A stretch of 36,565 nt of DNA from Anaerolineae bacterium (GTDB lineage Bacteria > Chloroflexota > Anaerolineae > B4-G1 > SLSP01), in assembly GCA_003562365.1 (NCBI GenBank), contig PWVB01000505.1, forward strand, positions 1 to 36,565. Reading direction: 5' to 3'. A program made the position numbers and the translations under genes. This document shows positions 9,642 through 18,405 of this stretch, one piece after another. The notes under the pieces are model-generated. The model was not told where the DNA came from, made no database searches, and saw only the letters and a program-made list of their open reading frames with translations. Each line of letters starts with the position of its first letter. Positions within the stretch are counted from its first letter, which is position 1.

Positions 9642-10576
9642 AGCCTGAAGGATTTACGGGAGCTGTCGCAGAGAACGTCCTGGACCTCATCGGGCGCACT
9701 CCGGTGGTGCGCCTTTCCAGAGTGGTGGGCCCTGATATGGCCACGATCTGGGCAAAGCTCGAGCGCCAAAACCCCGGCGGATGCGTCAAGGAGCGGATCG
9801 GACTCTCGATGATCGAGGCAGCAGAAGAAAAGGGCAAACTTCGGAACGGCGGCCTGATCGTTGAACCGACCAGCGGTAACACGGGAATCGGTCTGGCCAT
9901 GGTCGCAGCGTACAAGGGCTACCGCTTGATATTGGTGATGCCCGATTCTCTGAGTGTGGAGCGTCGCAAGCTCTTTCAGGCTTACGGTGCCGACCTAGTT
10001 TTGACCCCCGGAGAGCAAGGGATTAAGGGCGCAATTGCCAAAGCTGCGGAGATCGTCGCAGAGAATCCAGGTGCCCATATGCCCAACCAGTTTGAAAATC
10101 CGGCGAATCCCGACGTTCATTATCAGACAACAGGGCCTGAGGTGCTGGCTCAGGTTCCAGATCTGGACGCCTTTGTCGCCGGTGTGGGTACAGGCGGCAC
10201 TGTAACAGGCGTAGGTCGGTGCCTGAGAGAGCAGGCCCCCCATGTCCAAGTCTTCGCTGTAGAGCCTGCAGGATCTCCGGTTATCTCAGGGGGGGAGCCT
10301 GGTGAGCATCGCATTCAAGGGATTGGCGCCGGCTTTTTACCAGATGTGCTGGACATGAGCGTGGTGAATGAGGTGATCCAGGTGAAGAGCGCAGATGCCT
10401 GGGAGATGACACGCCGCCTGGCTCGTGAGGAGGGACTGCTAGTTGGTATGTCCTCTGGCGGTGCAACGGTTGCCGCACTGCAGGTCGCTCAGCGGTTAGG
10501 CGCCGGAAAGTCCGTGGTGGTGGTGCTCCCGGATACCGGCGAACGTTACCTCAGCACGCCGGTGTTTGAGGCGTAG
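9632..10576 (+). CDS. cysK: Cysteine synthase A (PLP-dependent)
   Basis: [12 protein letters not shown]...[20 protein letters not shown]...[12 protein letters not shown]...[12 protein letters not shown]. Overlaps the end of cysE by 10 bp. Confidence 0.96.
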   Translation: MGLKPEGFTGAVAENVLDLIGRTPVVRLSRVVGPDMATIWAKLERQNPGGCVKERIGLSMIEAAEEKGKLRNGGLIVEPTSGNTGIGLAMVAAYKGYRLILVMPDSLSVERRKLFQAYGADLVLTPGEQGIKGAIAKAAEIVAENPGAHMPNQFENPANPDVHYQTTGPEVLAQVPDLDAFVAGVGTGGTVTGVGRCLREQAPHVQVFAVEPAGSPVISGGEPGEHRIQGIGAGFLPDVLDMSVVNEVIQVKSADAWEMTRRLAREEGLLVGMSSGGATVAALQVAQRLGAGKSVVVVLPDTGERYLSTPVFEA

Positions 10577-10632
10577 TCAGCGAAACTTAGAGGGCTAGAA
10601 GGTGCCAGGGCGCAAAATCCTCCTTAGCCTAA

Positions 10633-10784
10633 GGGCTCGTCAACGTATAACATTCCGCGCGATTGCAGCTTGGCCTATCCCGCACGCTACTTTCGCGTTT
10701 GAGGTCTGCGAGCCTTAAGCACGTTTAGTGGCTTAACCTCGCAACGTTGGTCACGCGATGGGAAAGTTATTGGCTAACAGACCC
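10633..10784 (+). mobile_element. MITE-like element with imperfect TIRs and TAA target duplication
   Basis: Left end GGGCTCGTCAACGTATAACATTCC; reverse complement of right end GGGTCTGTTAGCCAATAACTTTCC (16 of 24 identical); flanking TAA at 10630-10632 and 10785-10787; no ORF inside. Confidence 0.5.
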
Positions 10785-10865
10785 TAAAAGTGCAGATTAC
10801 ATCTGCCACTATGCTAGCCGGCCCAGACCGTTGACGCGGGCTGTAGCGACGGCTCTGGCGTGCGT

Positions 10866-11771
10866 CTACACTGAGGAAAGAGCGGCAGCGATTTGAGCTG
10901 CAACCCGCGCGTTGTTCGCCAACAGACTCTCGTTGGCCTGCCGAGTGCGGTTTCCGCTTAGCTCGACCAGGCGCTCAAGGATGAAGGGCGTAATCGATTT
11001 ACCCACAATGCCTTGGGCTTCAGCCTCGGCAAGCGCCTGCGAAATAAGCGGCTCGACAACCCTGATCGGGACCTCATCCGCGATCGGCACAGGGACGGTG
11101 ACCAGCACTGCTTGCGGCAGCTCGAGTGCGCGCTGCGTCTGGAAAACCCGAACTACTTCGGCCGCCTCGGTGACCTCCAGATCCACAGGCAGACCAGAGC
11201 CGCGACTGTAGAAAGCGGGGAACTCATCAGTCTGCCAGCCCAAGACCGGCACGCCCCAAGTCTCCAAATACTCCAGAGTGCGAGGTAGGTCAAGGATGGA
11301 TTTGGCCCCAGCGCAAACCACAATCATCGGAGTGGAGGCCAAAACCGAAAGATCAGCTGAAACGTCGTCGGGGTGACCCCGATGCACGCCCCCAATACCG
11401 CCGGTAGCAAAAACCTGGATGCCAACCCGCTGAGCCAGGAACGCCGTAGCAGCGACGGTTGTACCGCCATGACCAACGCGACCAGAGATCAAACCCAGGT
11501 CTCGAAGGCTCACTTTTGCAGCGTCGATGTCGGTCGCGAGGTCCGCAAGCTGCAGTGAGCTCAGCCCGATGACGGGCTGCCCATCCCAGATCGCTACAAT
11601 CGCCGGTTTGGCGCCGGTCTCTTCAACCACCCCCATCATCCGCCGAACGATATCGAGATTGGCTGGATGGGCAAATCCGTGGCTGATAAGCGCCGACTCC
11701 AGCGCGACGACAGGGGCAGCCTCTGCCAGCGCCTTAGCTACGGACGGCTCAAGTCGCACATCTGTCGACAT
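10866..11771 (-). CDS. psuG: Pseudouridine-5'-phosphate glycosidase
   Basis: PVVALESALISHGFAHPANLD...VGHGGTTVAATAFLAQRVGIQVFATGGIGGVHRG. Confidence 0.94.
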   Translation of the reverse strand: MSTDVRLEPSVAKALAEAAPVVALESALISHGFAHPANLDIVRRMMGVVEETGAKPAIVAIWDGQPVIGLSSLQLADLATDIDAAKVSLRDLGLISGRVGHGGTTVAATAFLAQRVGIQVFATGGIGGVHRGHPDDVSADLSVLASTPMIVVCAGAKSILDLPRTLEYLETWGVPVLGWQTDEFPAFYSRGSGLPVDLEVTEAAEVVRVFQTQRALELPQAVLVTVPVPIADEVPIRVVEPLISQALAEAEAQGIVGKSITPFILERLVELSGNRTRQANESLLANNARVAAQIAAALSSV

Positions 11772-12962
11772 CTAGGAACCCAACAGCCTTTCCACCAGCG
11801 CTGCGTAGGCGCTGGCGGCAGCATAAACCTGCTTGAGCTCAACGCGCTCGTTACAGCAGTGAAGCAGCGTCGGATCACCGGGACCGAAGCCGATGGTGGG
11901 AACCCGCGCCACGGTCGCCGTGTAGGCACCCTCGGTCGCAAAATGCCAGTGAGTGGTGCTGGGGCGCAGGCCCACGGCCTTTGCGGCCTTGAGCATCGCC
12001 TGCACCAGCGAATGGCGCTCGTCTAGAATCCAGGGCAGCGACACGCGGCGAGCAGTGAGGACCTGACCTGTATGGGTAGTCACCTCCTGTTCAATCACCC
12101 TGACCTCTGCTCTTACGGCCTCACGGGCAATCACGCGCTGGACCTCCAGTAATGCCATCGCCTCTGTCTCTCCTACGGTAAGGCGCCGATCAAGAAACAT
12201 CTCGCAGCGATCGGGAATGGCGTTCTGACTGACGGCATGGGATCGAATATCCGTCACGGTCAACACGCCCGATCCCATGAAGTGATCATCGCCAAGCTGT
12301 CCGGAAAGCAGCTCCAAGCCAAAAACAAGGCGCGCCGCAGCGTAGATTGCATTCTCCCCCAACTCTGGCGCGGAGGAGTGTGCTGAACGTCCCTCCACGC
12401 TCAGCGTCATTTCTACATGTCCACGCTGCGCCCGTACGACGTTCAGATTCGAGGGCTCGGCAATAACCACCCAGGCTGGAGAGAGCTGTCCTTCCTCAAA
12501 GAGCAGACGCGTGCATGTTCCTTCGGAGGGCTCCTCCAGGCCGACACAGGCAACCAGTATCGATCCGGAGAGACTTGAACAACGTCTGGCTGCGACAGCC
12601 GCACCGTAAACAGTGGCAGCTAGGCCCGCCTTCATATCACAGGCACCCAGGCCGTACAGACATCCATCCCGGATGACTGCATCAAAGGGGTCGGCAATCC
12701 ACGATGACGCGTCCGTGACCGCAACGGTATCCATGTGACTGTTGAACATCAAAGCCGGCCCGGACGTCGGCCCGATGCGCCCAACCACACTGCCGGCACG
12801 GTCCATCCAAACCTCATCATAGCCTAGACGCCGCATCTCCTCCAGAATAAGCGCCGCAACCTGGTCTTCCTGACCCGAGGGACTGGGCGTTTTGACCAGT
12901 GCCTGTAGAAACCTGAGCAGAGATTGGCGTTCTGCTTCTGTTAGTAGACAAGTAGACATCAC
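11772..12962 (-). CDS. M20-family metallopeptidase / deacylase
   Basis: MFNSHMDTVAV...GLGACDMKAGLAATVYG...EEPSEGT...AEPSNLNVVRAQRGHVEM. Confidence 0.88.
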   Translation of the reverse strand: MMSTCLLTEAERQSLLRFLQALVKTPSPSGQEDQVAALILEEMRRLGYDEVWMDRAGSVVGRIGPTSGPALMFNSHMDTVAVTDASSWIADPFDAVIRDGCLYGLGACDMKAGLAATVYGAAVAARRCSSLSGSILVACVGLEEPSEGTCTRLLFEEGQLSPAWVVIAEPSNLNVVRAQRGHVEMTLSVEGRSAHSSAPELGENAIYAAARLVFGLELLSGQLGDDHFMGSGVLTVTDIRSHAVSQNAIPDRCEMFLDRRLTVGETEAMALLEVQRVIAREAVRAEVRVIEQEVTTHTGQVLTARRVSLPWILDERHSLVQAMLKAAKAVGLRPSTTHWHFATEGAYTATVARVPTIGFGPGDPTLLHCCNERVELKQVYAAASAYAALVERLLGS

Positions 12963-12987
12963 ATACTCCCCGACATTGTCTCAAGGC

Positions 12988-14409
12988 TCAATAGGCGCCG
13001 TCCCGGGCTAGGACCTTGGGAATAGTGCGCAACAAGATCATCACATCCAGCCAGGGCGACCAGTGCTCGATATAGTAGAGATCAAGCAGCACCATCTCCT
13101 CAAAGGTCAGCTCACTACGACCACTTACCTGCCACAAGCCTGTGATGCCAGGCGGCACCGACAAGCGCTTACGATGCCAGGGACGGTATTGCTCAACCTC
13201 AGACGGAATCGGAGGGCGTGGTCCAACCAGACTCATCTCGCCTCTGATGACGTTGATCAACTGTGGAATCTCATCCAAGCTTGTTTGACGCAGAAGGCGG
13301 CCCACTCGGGTAACGCGAGGATCGTCACGGATCTTGAAAAGAGGACCATCGGCCTCATTGTATTCTTGCAGATTCGCACGTTCTTTCTCTGCCCCTAGAC
13401 GCATCGTTCGGAACTTGTAGCACTGAAAACGCTGCTGATTCTCTCCAACGCGTTCTTGCTTGAATAGAATCGGCCCTCGCGAATCGAGTTTGATGACAAT
13501 CCCGATCAGCAAGAGGAAGGGCCAGCCGAACAGCAAACCCAACGAAGCACCGACTAGATCAATCACCCTTTTCGTCGCCAGCACGAAGGGACCAAACGCG
13601 ATCTCCTTGATCTCAACAAGCGGCAAGCCACCCAGATCCCCCACCTCAACTCGACTGAGACTCATCTGAAAGAGATCTGGGACAAGCCTGGCCTTGACCT
13701 GCCGCCGAGCGCAAGCACGCAGAACGCTCAGAATCCGGCGTTGGTAGTTCCAGGGCAAGGTTATAATCACTTCATCTACCTCCTCAGCATCAATCACGTG
13801 GGACAGGCTGTCGATGGTTCCCAGTCCTCGAAATCGGCCGACCTGACCGGCTCCCTTGTCGGGATTGTCGTCAACGTATCCCACAATCTCATATCCAAGG
13901 TCGCGGCGCGCCACCACAGTCCGCATCACTCGGCGTCCTACCTCCCCCGCGCCGACGATGATGATCCGCTTGACCCCCCAACCGCGCCGACGCAGGTGTC
14001 CCAGAACCACCAGAATGATCGCACGATTCAGCGAAAGCAGCCCGACCATAAAGACCGCACTCTCAAAGAGCAACAAGCGTGAGTAAACCAAGGGCTTGGT
14101 CAGGAACGAGCCAGCCAACGCCAGTACGAGTGTGATCCCCACCGCATTGATGATTCGGAAAAGATGCTCGGGCCATGCCCGGCCACGCCAGCCAGAATAC
14201 GCGCGTGTAGCCCAAAGTATTCCGGGAACCCCTAGGGAGAACAACACGTTAAAAGGGATATAGGCGCTAAAAGGAGCATCGAAGACAACGTCCAGAAACC
14301 ACTGCAGCCGGTACCGAAACACGTAGGCCAACCCCATCGCCAGGTTGATCAGTGCAATATCCAGGGCGATCACCCAAATCGGGGCGATATTCCACTGCTT
14401 TTCGGTCAC
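12988..14409 (-). CDS. Exopolysaccharide polyprenyl glycosylphosphotransferase (initiating sugar transferase)
   Basis: N-terminal TM and CoA-binding-like region (IIIVGAGEVGRRVM), then KRVIDLVGASLGLLF...KFRTMR...RLLRQTSLDEIPQLINVIRGEMSLVGPRPP...GITGLWQVSGRS. GTG start at 14409 overlaps the upstream stop. Confidence 0.94.
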   Translation of the reverse strand: MTEKQWNIAPIWVIALDIALINLAMGLAYVFRYRLQWFLDVVFDAPFSAYIPFNVLFSLGVPGILWATRAYSGWRGRAWPEHLFRIINAVGITLVLALAGSFLTKPLVYSRLLLFESAVFMVGLLSLNRAIILVVLGHLRRRGWGVKRIIIVGAGEVGRRVMRTVVARRDLGYEIVGYVDDNPDKGAGQVGRFRGLGTIDSLSHVIDAEEVDEVIITLPWNYQRRILSVLRACARRQVKARLVPDLFQMSLSRVEVGDLGGLPLVEIKEIAFGPFVLATKRVIDLVGASLGLLFGWPFLLLIGIVIKLDSRGPILFKQERVGENQQRFQCYKFRTMRLGAEKERANLQEYNEADGPLFKIRDDPRVTRVGRLLRQTSLDEIPQLINVIRGEMSLVGPRPPIPSEVEQYRPWHRKRLSVPPGITGLWQVSGRSELTFEEMVLLDLYYIEHWSPWLDVMILLRTIPKVLARDGAY

Positions 14410-15551
14410 TTCGTTCCTTTTCTGGCAACCACCCAACGGTAGACGTCTGCCGTCCCCTCTGCCGTCTTCTCCCACGAGAAGCCCGACGCATAAGCCAAGC
14501 CGTCTTGGGCCAGTTGCTGGCGCAGGGATCCCTCCGAAACAATACGATGCAGGCCATCCGCAATCGCCGTTTCATCTTCCGGCGAAACCATCAACACACC
14601 GGGTCCCCCAGCTTCCGGAAGAGAAGTTGACGATGAGGTAACGGCTGGGACACCACAAGCCAAGGCCTCCAGGACCGGCATACCAAATCCCTCGTAGACC
14701 GAGACATATGCAAAAGCACACGCCGCATTATACCAGAAAGCCTGCGTCTCCGCAGCGACATAGCCGGGAAAGTGAATCCGGTCGTTCAGCCCAAGCCGTT
14801 CCACTTCGGCAAAGATCTGCTCATAGAACCAGCCCCGGGCGCCAGCCAGAATCAGATGAAGCTCCGGATCGTTGAGCCGGTCAAAGGCACGGATCAAGCG
14901 GATGAGGTTCTTCCGCGGCTCAAGAGTTCCCATAAAGAGGATGAACCGATCAGGAAGCCCGCGGGCACGTCGAAACTCGCTGACGGCCTCCCGGGGAAGC
15001 CGACGAAAACGCGGGGCAACACCGTGGTAAACGGTGAAAACTCGCTCGTTCGGAACACGAAGTAGGCTAACCACCTCCTGGGCTCCAAAATGTGAGACGG
15101 TGATCACAGCCATTGCCCGTCGGCAAGCCATACCGGTGATGAGCTGCAAATAGAGACGGTTGCCGGCCCGGAAGAACTCGGGATGCCGTAGAAAGCTCAG
15201 ATCGTGCACGGTAATCACCTGAGGGCAGGTCGTCAGCAACGGGCCGGCAAAGGCGGGAGCGTGCAGCAGGTCTGCCTCCAAATCGCGCAGCAGAGAGGGC
15301 AAAATCGCCTGCTCCCAAAGGATGCGTCGTACGGGTCGATGGGTTCTGAATCTGGATCGTCGTACAGGTGCAGCAACGCCTGGCGGCAGGATCCCACCAC
15401 CGAGAAGGATCTCCAGGCGAATTCCATAGTCGCCGCGATCCAAACCCCGGAGCAGATTCTCAATGTAGACGGAGATGCCGGCGCTCCGATAGGAAGGGTC
15501 GCCGGCCAGAAGATGGGCGTTGAAAGCCACCAGAGGTCTGTATGCTCTCAT
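14406..15551 (-). CDS. Glycosyltransferase family 4 (GT-B)
   Basis: GTLEPRKNLIRLIRAFDRL...HFPGYVAAE...VYEGFGMPVLEALACGVPAVTSSSTSLPEAGG. Start MRAYRPLVAF at 15551. Confidence 0.93.
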   Translation of the reverse strand: MRAYRPLVAFNAHLLAGDPSYRSAGISVYIENLLRGLDRGDYGIRLEILLGGGILPPGVAAPVRRSRFRTHRPVRRILWEQAILPSLLRDLEADLLHAPAFAGPLLTTCPQVITVHDLSFLRHPEFFRAGNRLYLQLITGMACRRAMAVITVSHFGAQEVVSLLRVPNERVFTVYHGVAPRFRRLPREAVSEFRRARGLPDRFILFMGTLEPRKNLIRLIRAFDRLNDPELHLILAGARGWFYEQIFAEVERLGLNDRIHFPGYVAAETQAFWYNAACAFAYVSVYEGFGMPVLEALACGVPAVTSSSTSLPEAGGPGVLMVSPEDETAIADGLHRIVSEGSLRQQLAQDGLAYASGFSWEKTAEGTADVYRWVVARKGTK

Positions 15552-15557
15552 ACACCG

Positions 15558-15585
15558 ATTATAGCAACGTCTGAGGTCATGACAA
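15558..15585 (-). promoter_or_regulatory. Sigma70-type promoter (TTGTCA-16-TATAAT)
   Basis: Minus strand TTGTCA (15585-15580), 16-nt spacer, TATAAT (15563-15558), then cggtgt and ATG at 15551. Confidence 0.7.
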
Positions 15586-15608
15586 AAGCTCACGAGTCCA
15601 AACGTCTC

Positions 15609-15636
15609 TTGTCATAAGCCGTGACTCAGTTAGAAT
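15609..15636 (+). promoter_or_regulatory. Sigma70-type promoter (TTGTCA-16-TAGAAT) upstream of acyP
   Basis: TTGTCA 15609-15614, 16-nt spacer, TAGAAT 15631-15636. Confidence 0.55.
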
Positions 15637-15697
15637 GACCGGGCATGAGTGTAATATGGTTGACCTCATCTGCTTGACAGGCCCAAAGGTACAATCT

Positions 15698-16000
15698 ATG
15701 AACGAATCACACGATCAGAGTATACAGCCCTGTGCAGCGCATCTCGTCGTTCACGGTCGCGTTCAAGGCGTGGGCTTCCGCCATATGACTCGTGTCACAG
15801 CCGCTCGGCTGGACGTCCGCGGGTGGGTGCGCAATCGCGACGATGGCACTGTGGAGGTCTGGGCGGAGGGGGAAAAGGAGCAGCTGCAACGTTTGATCAA
15901 GGCCGTGCGAAGCGGCCCACCCCACGCCGACGTTGAACGGGTCGAGGTAGAATGGAGAGAACCTCAGGGCAAGGCTCGCCGGTTCCGAGTGCGCTACTAG
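15698..16000 (+). CDS. acyP: Acylphosphatase
   Basis: HLVVHGRVQGVGFRHMTRVTAARLDVRGWVRNRDDGTVEVWAEGE. Confidence 0.96.
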   Translation: MNESHDQSIQPCAAHLVVHGRVQGVGFRHMTRVTAARLDVRGWVRNRDDGTVEVWAEGEKEQLQRLIKAVRSGPPHADVERVEVEWREPQGKARRFRVRY

Positions 16001-16009
16001 ACTGCTCCG

Positions 16010-17269
16010 ATGAAAAAGAAGACAGAGAATCTAGCTTGGCTTGTCCTGACCTTGTCGCTCTTTGTATGCATCACCCTCTCGGTAGGGATTCCTTTGGCAG
16101 TCCGAGGATTCGTGCTAAACAGCACCCGAGCGATGAACATAGAGCTGCACGCTCAGGAGGGAACGGTGACCTATCAGGCGCCCGGCAGTGACACCAGAGT
16201 AGTGGTGGAAAGCGGACATCAGGCCGACGTCCGCGCCAGGAGCCTCGTCCAGATGAATGAGGAGGGCCAGGCCCTGTTGCTTTTCTACCACCCCGACCAG
16301 GCCGAGATCCCCATCAGTACTATCCAACTGCGCGGGAAGACCGATCTGGCGATAGGTAACATCCGAACCCCGAGATTTCCAGTCAGCCCACTGCCACACC
16401 TGATCGAGCTTCAAGCTGATCAAGCTCACAAAATGCAGGTCTCACTTGCTGGCAATGGGCGCCACGCGGAGTTGATGGCGCAGACTCCACACGGCTTGAT
16501 CACGCTTGAGGAAGGATCATTCGCCTTCGTCATCGAACAGCTTCTTACCGAGTTTTCGGTGAACGTCGGCAGAGCACGGGTCACCGATCCCTCCACCGAT
16601 CGGCCTCTGGTTCTTGTAGCGCCGCAACGCACCCAGATGACACAGGAGGGTCTAGGGGGCATCTATGTCGGCGAGACCGATATCCTGCGTAACCGCAACG
16701 GCAACTTCGAGGAACCAAACCTGGAGCACTGGGTCACGATCACCGACACGGGTGATCCGCAAGAGAGCGGCGGTACCGTCCGGCAGGCCAAGCTGGGAGA
16801 CCGAAACTCGGTCGTCTTCTTTGACCGCCACGGTCAGAGCCATGCCGAGACAAGGATCAAACAGGAACTCAGCCGAGACATTCGTAGCGCCGAGTCACTG
16901 CGCGTGCAGGCTCGCGTTTTGGTCGGGGTCCAGACCCTGTCGGTCTGTGGGTCGCTGGGTACCGAATGCCCGATGATGATCAGGATCGAGTTCACGGATG
17001 AAGCGGGCGGTACTCTCCACGAGTGGCTGCAGGGCTTCTACGTATTGGACGGTGACAACCAGGATGTCTGCATAAGCTGCCGCTGGAAAGCACAGCACAT
17101 CAAGATTCCAGCCTTCAACGTCTGGTGGGACTATGAATCGGAGGATCTGCTGCCGCTCTTGAGAGAACAGGGAATCCGGCCAGCCGTCCTGCAGCGCGTT
17201 GAGATTTACGCTTCAGGATGGACCTATGGTTCTGCCATTGATCGGATTGCTATCCTGGTTGGTGATTAA
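16010..17269 (+). CDS. Membrane-anchored FecR-like / uncharacterised extracytoplasmic protein
   Basis: N-terminal TM anchor; beta-rich region containing GTVTYQAPGSDTRVVVESG and LITLEEGSFAFVIEQ; C-terminal carbohydrate-binding-like NGNFEEPNLEHWVT. Confidence 0.6.
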   Translation: MKKKTENLAWLVLTLSLFVCITLSVGIPLAVRGFVLNSTRAMNIELHAQEGTVTYQAPGSDTRVVVESGHQADVRARSLVQMNEEGQALLLFYHPDQAEIPISTIQLRGKTDLAIGNIRTPRFPVSPLPHLIELQADQAHKMQVSLAGNGRHAELMAQTPHGLITLEEGSFAFVIEQLLTEFSVNVGRARVTDPSTDRPLVLVAPQRTQMTQEGLGGIYVGETDILRNRNGNFEEPNLEHWVTITDTGDPQESGGTVRQAKLGDRNSVVFFDRHGQSHAETRIKQELSRDIRSAESLRVQARVLVGVQTLSVCGSLGTECPMMIRIEFTDEAGGTLHEWLQGFYVLDGDNQDVCISCRWKAQHIKIPAFNVWWDYESEDLLPLLREQGIRPAVLQRVEIYASGWTYGSAIDRIAILVGD

Positions 17270-17295
17270 CCTCGCAAGTCTGGAGACCCCCACTT

Positions 17296-18393
17296 ATGAA
17301 ATCTCTACACCATCGTGGTTCCTATCCGGTTGGCAAACTGCCGCACCAGGACCTGGTCGCGCTCCTCGACCACGTTTTACCTAAGCCGGATCCGCGGGTG
17401 ATCTTTGGACCGGGCCTGGGCCGAGACGCTGCTGTGCTCGATTTTGGAGACCGCTATCTGGTCACCAAAACCGATCCAATCACCTTTGCCACCGATGAGA
17501 TCGGATGGTACGTGATGCACATCAACGCCAATGACGTTGCCTGCCTCGGTGCTCGGCCGCGCTGGTTCATTGTCACGCTCTTGCTGCCAGAAGGGAAGAC
17601 GGATGGCGCACTGGTCACCGAGATCTTTGAACAACTCCGATTCGCTGGTGAGGAGCTCGGAGTCAGCGTTGTGGGCGGCCACACAGAAATTACCCACGCC
17701 ATCGATCGTCCTATCGCGGTCGGTGCGATGTTCGGTGAGGTGGATCCCGAAGCCCTGATTCGATCTGACGGCGCCCGACCTGATGATGCCATACTCCTTA
17801 CCAAAGGCATTGCAGTTGAGGGTACCGCGATCTTGGCCCGCGAATTGCGAGAGCGGCTTTCGCAGGCGTTGACGCCCAGTCTAATTGCGAGAGCCGCGGA
17901 GTTTCTCCACGATCCAGGTATCAGCGTTGTCAAGGATGCTCTGGTAGCCGCCTCGGCCGGGGAGGTGCACGCAATGCACGATCCCACAGAAGGCGGCGTG
18001 GCAACGGGCATCCACGAACTGACCACCGCCGCAGGCTTGGGCGCCGTTGTTGAGGCGCCACTGCTGCCTTATTTCCCTGAGACATTGGCGATCTGCGACT
18101 ACCTTGGCCTTGATCCCTTAGGCGTAATCGCCTCTGGAGCACTGCTGATTGCAGCGGCACCCGACCACGCCGCCCGTATCATTCAAGCGCTTGAAGAAGA
18201 GGGCATTAGCGCTCGACGGATTGGCACGCTGCAACAGGCACCAGAAGTGCTGCTCAAAGACGAGACTGGCACGCGTCCACTACCGAAGTTTGAGCGTGAT
18301 GAGATCGCGCGCCTATTCGAAAAACAACAAGACGGGTCCTTAGCGGCGCAGAGTGTCCACCATCAACCAAGGCATTCAGACACTGATAACTAG
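17296..18393 (+). CDS. AIR synthase-related protein (HypE/PurM-like superfamily)
   Basis: GPGLGRDAAVLDFGDRYLVTKTDPITFA...NANDVACLGARPRWF...VVGGHTEIT...HDPTEGGVATGIHEL. Confidence 0.88.
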   Translation: MKSLHHRGSYPVGKLPHQDLVALLDHVLPKPDPRVIFGPGLGRDAAVLDFGDRYLVTKTDPITFATDEIGWYVMHINANDVACLGARPRWFIVTLLLPEGKTDGALVTEIFEQLRFAGEELGVSVVGGHTEITHAIDRPIAVGAMFGEVDPEALIRSDGARPDDAILLTKGIAVEGTAILARELRERLSQALTPSLIARAAEFLHDPGISVVKDALVAASAGEVHAMHDPTEGGVATGIHELTTAAGLGAVVEAPLLPYFPETLAICDYLGLDPLGVIASGALLIAAAPDHAARIIQALEEEGISARRIGTLQQAPEVLLKDETGTRPLPKFERDEIARLFEKQQDGSLAAQSVHHQPRHSDTDN

Positions 18394-18405
18394 CCACACC
18401 ATCTC

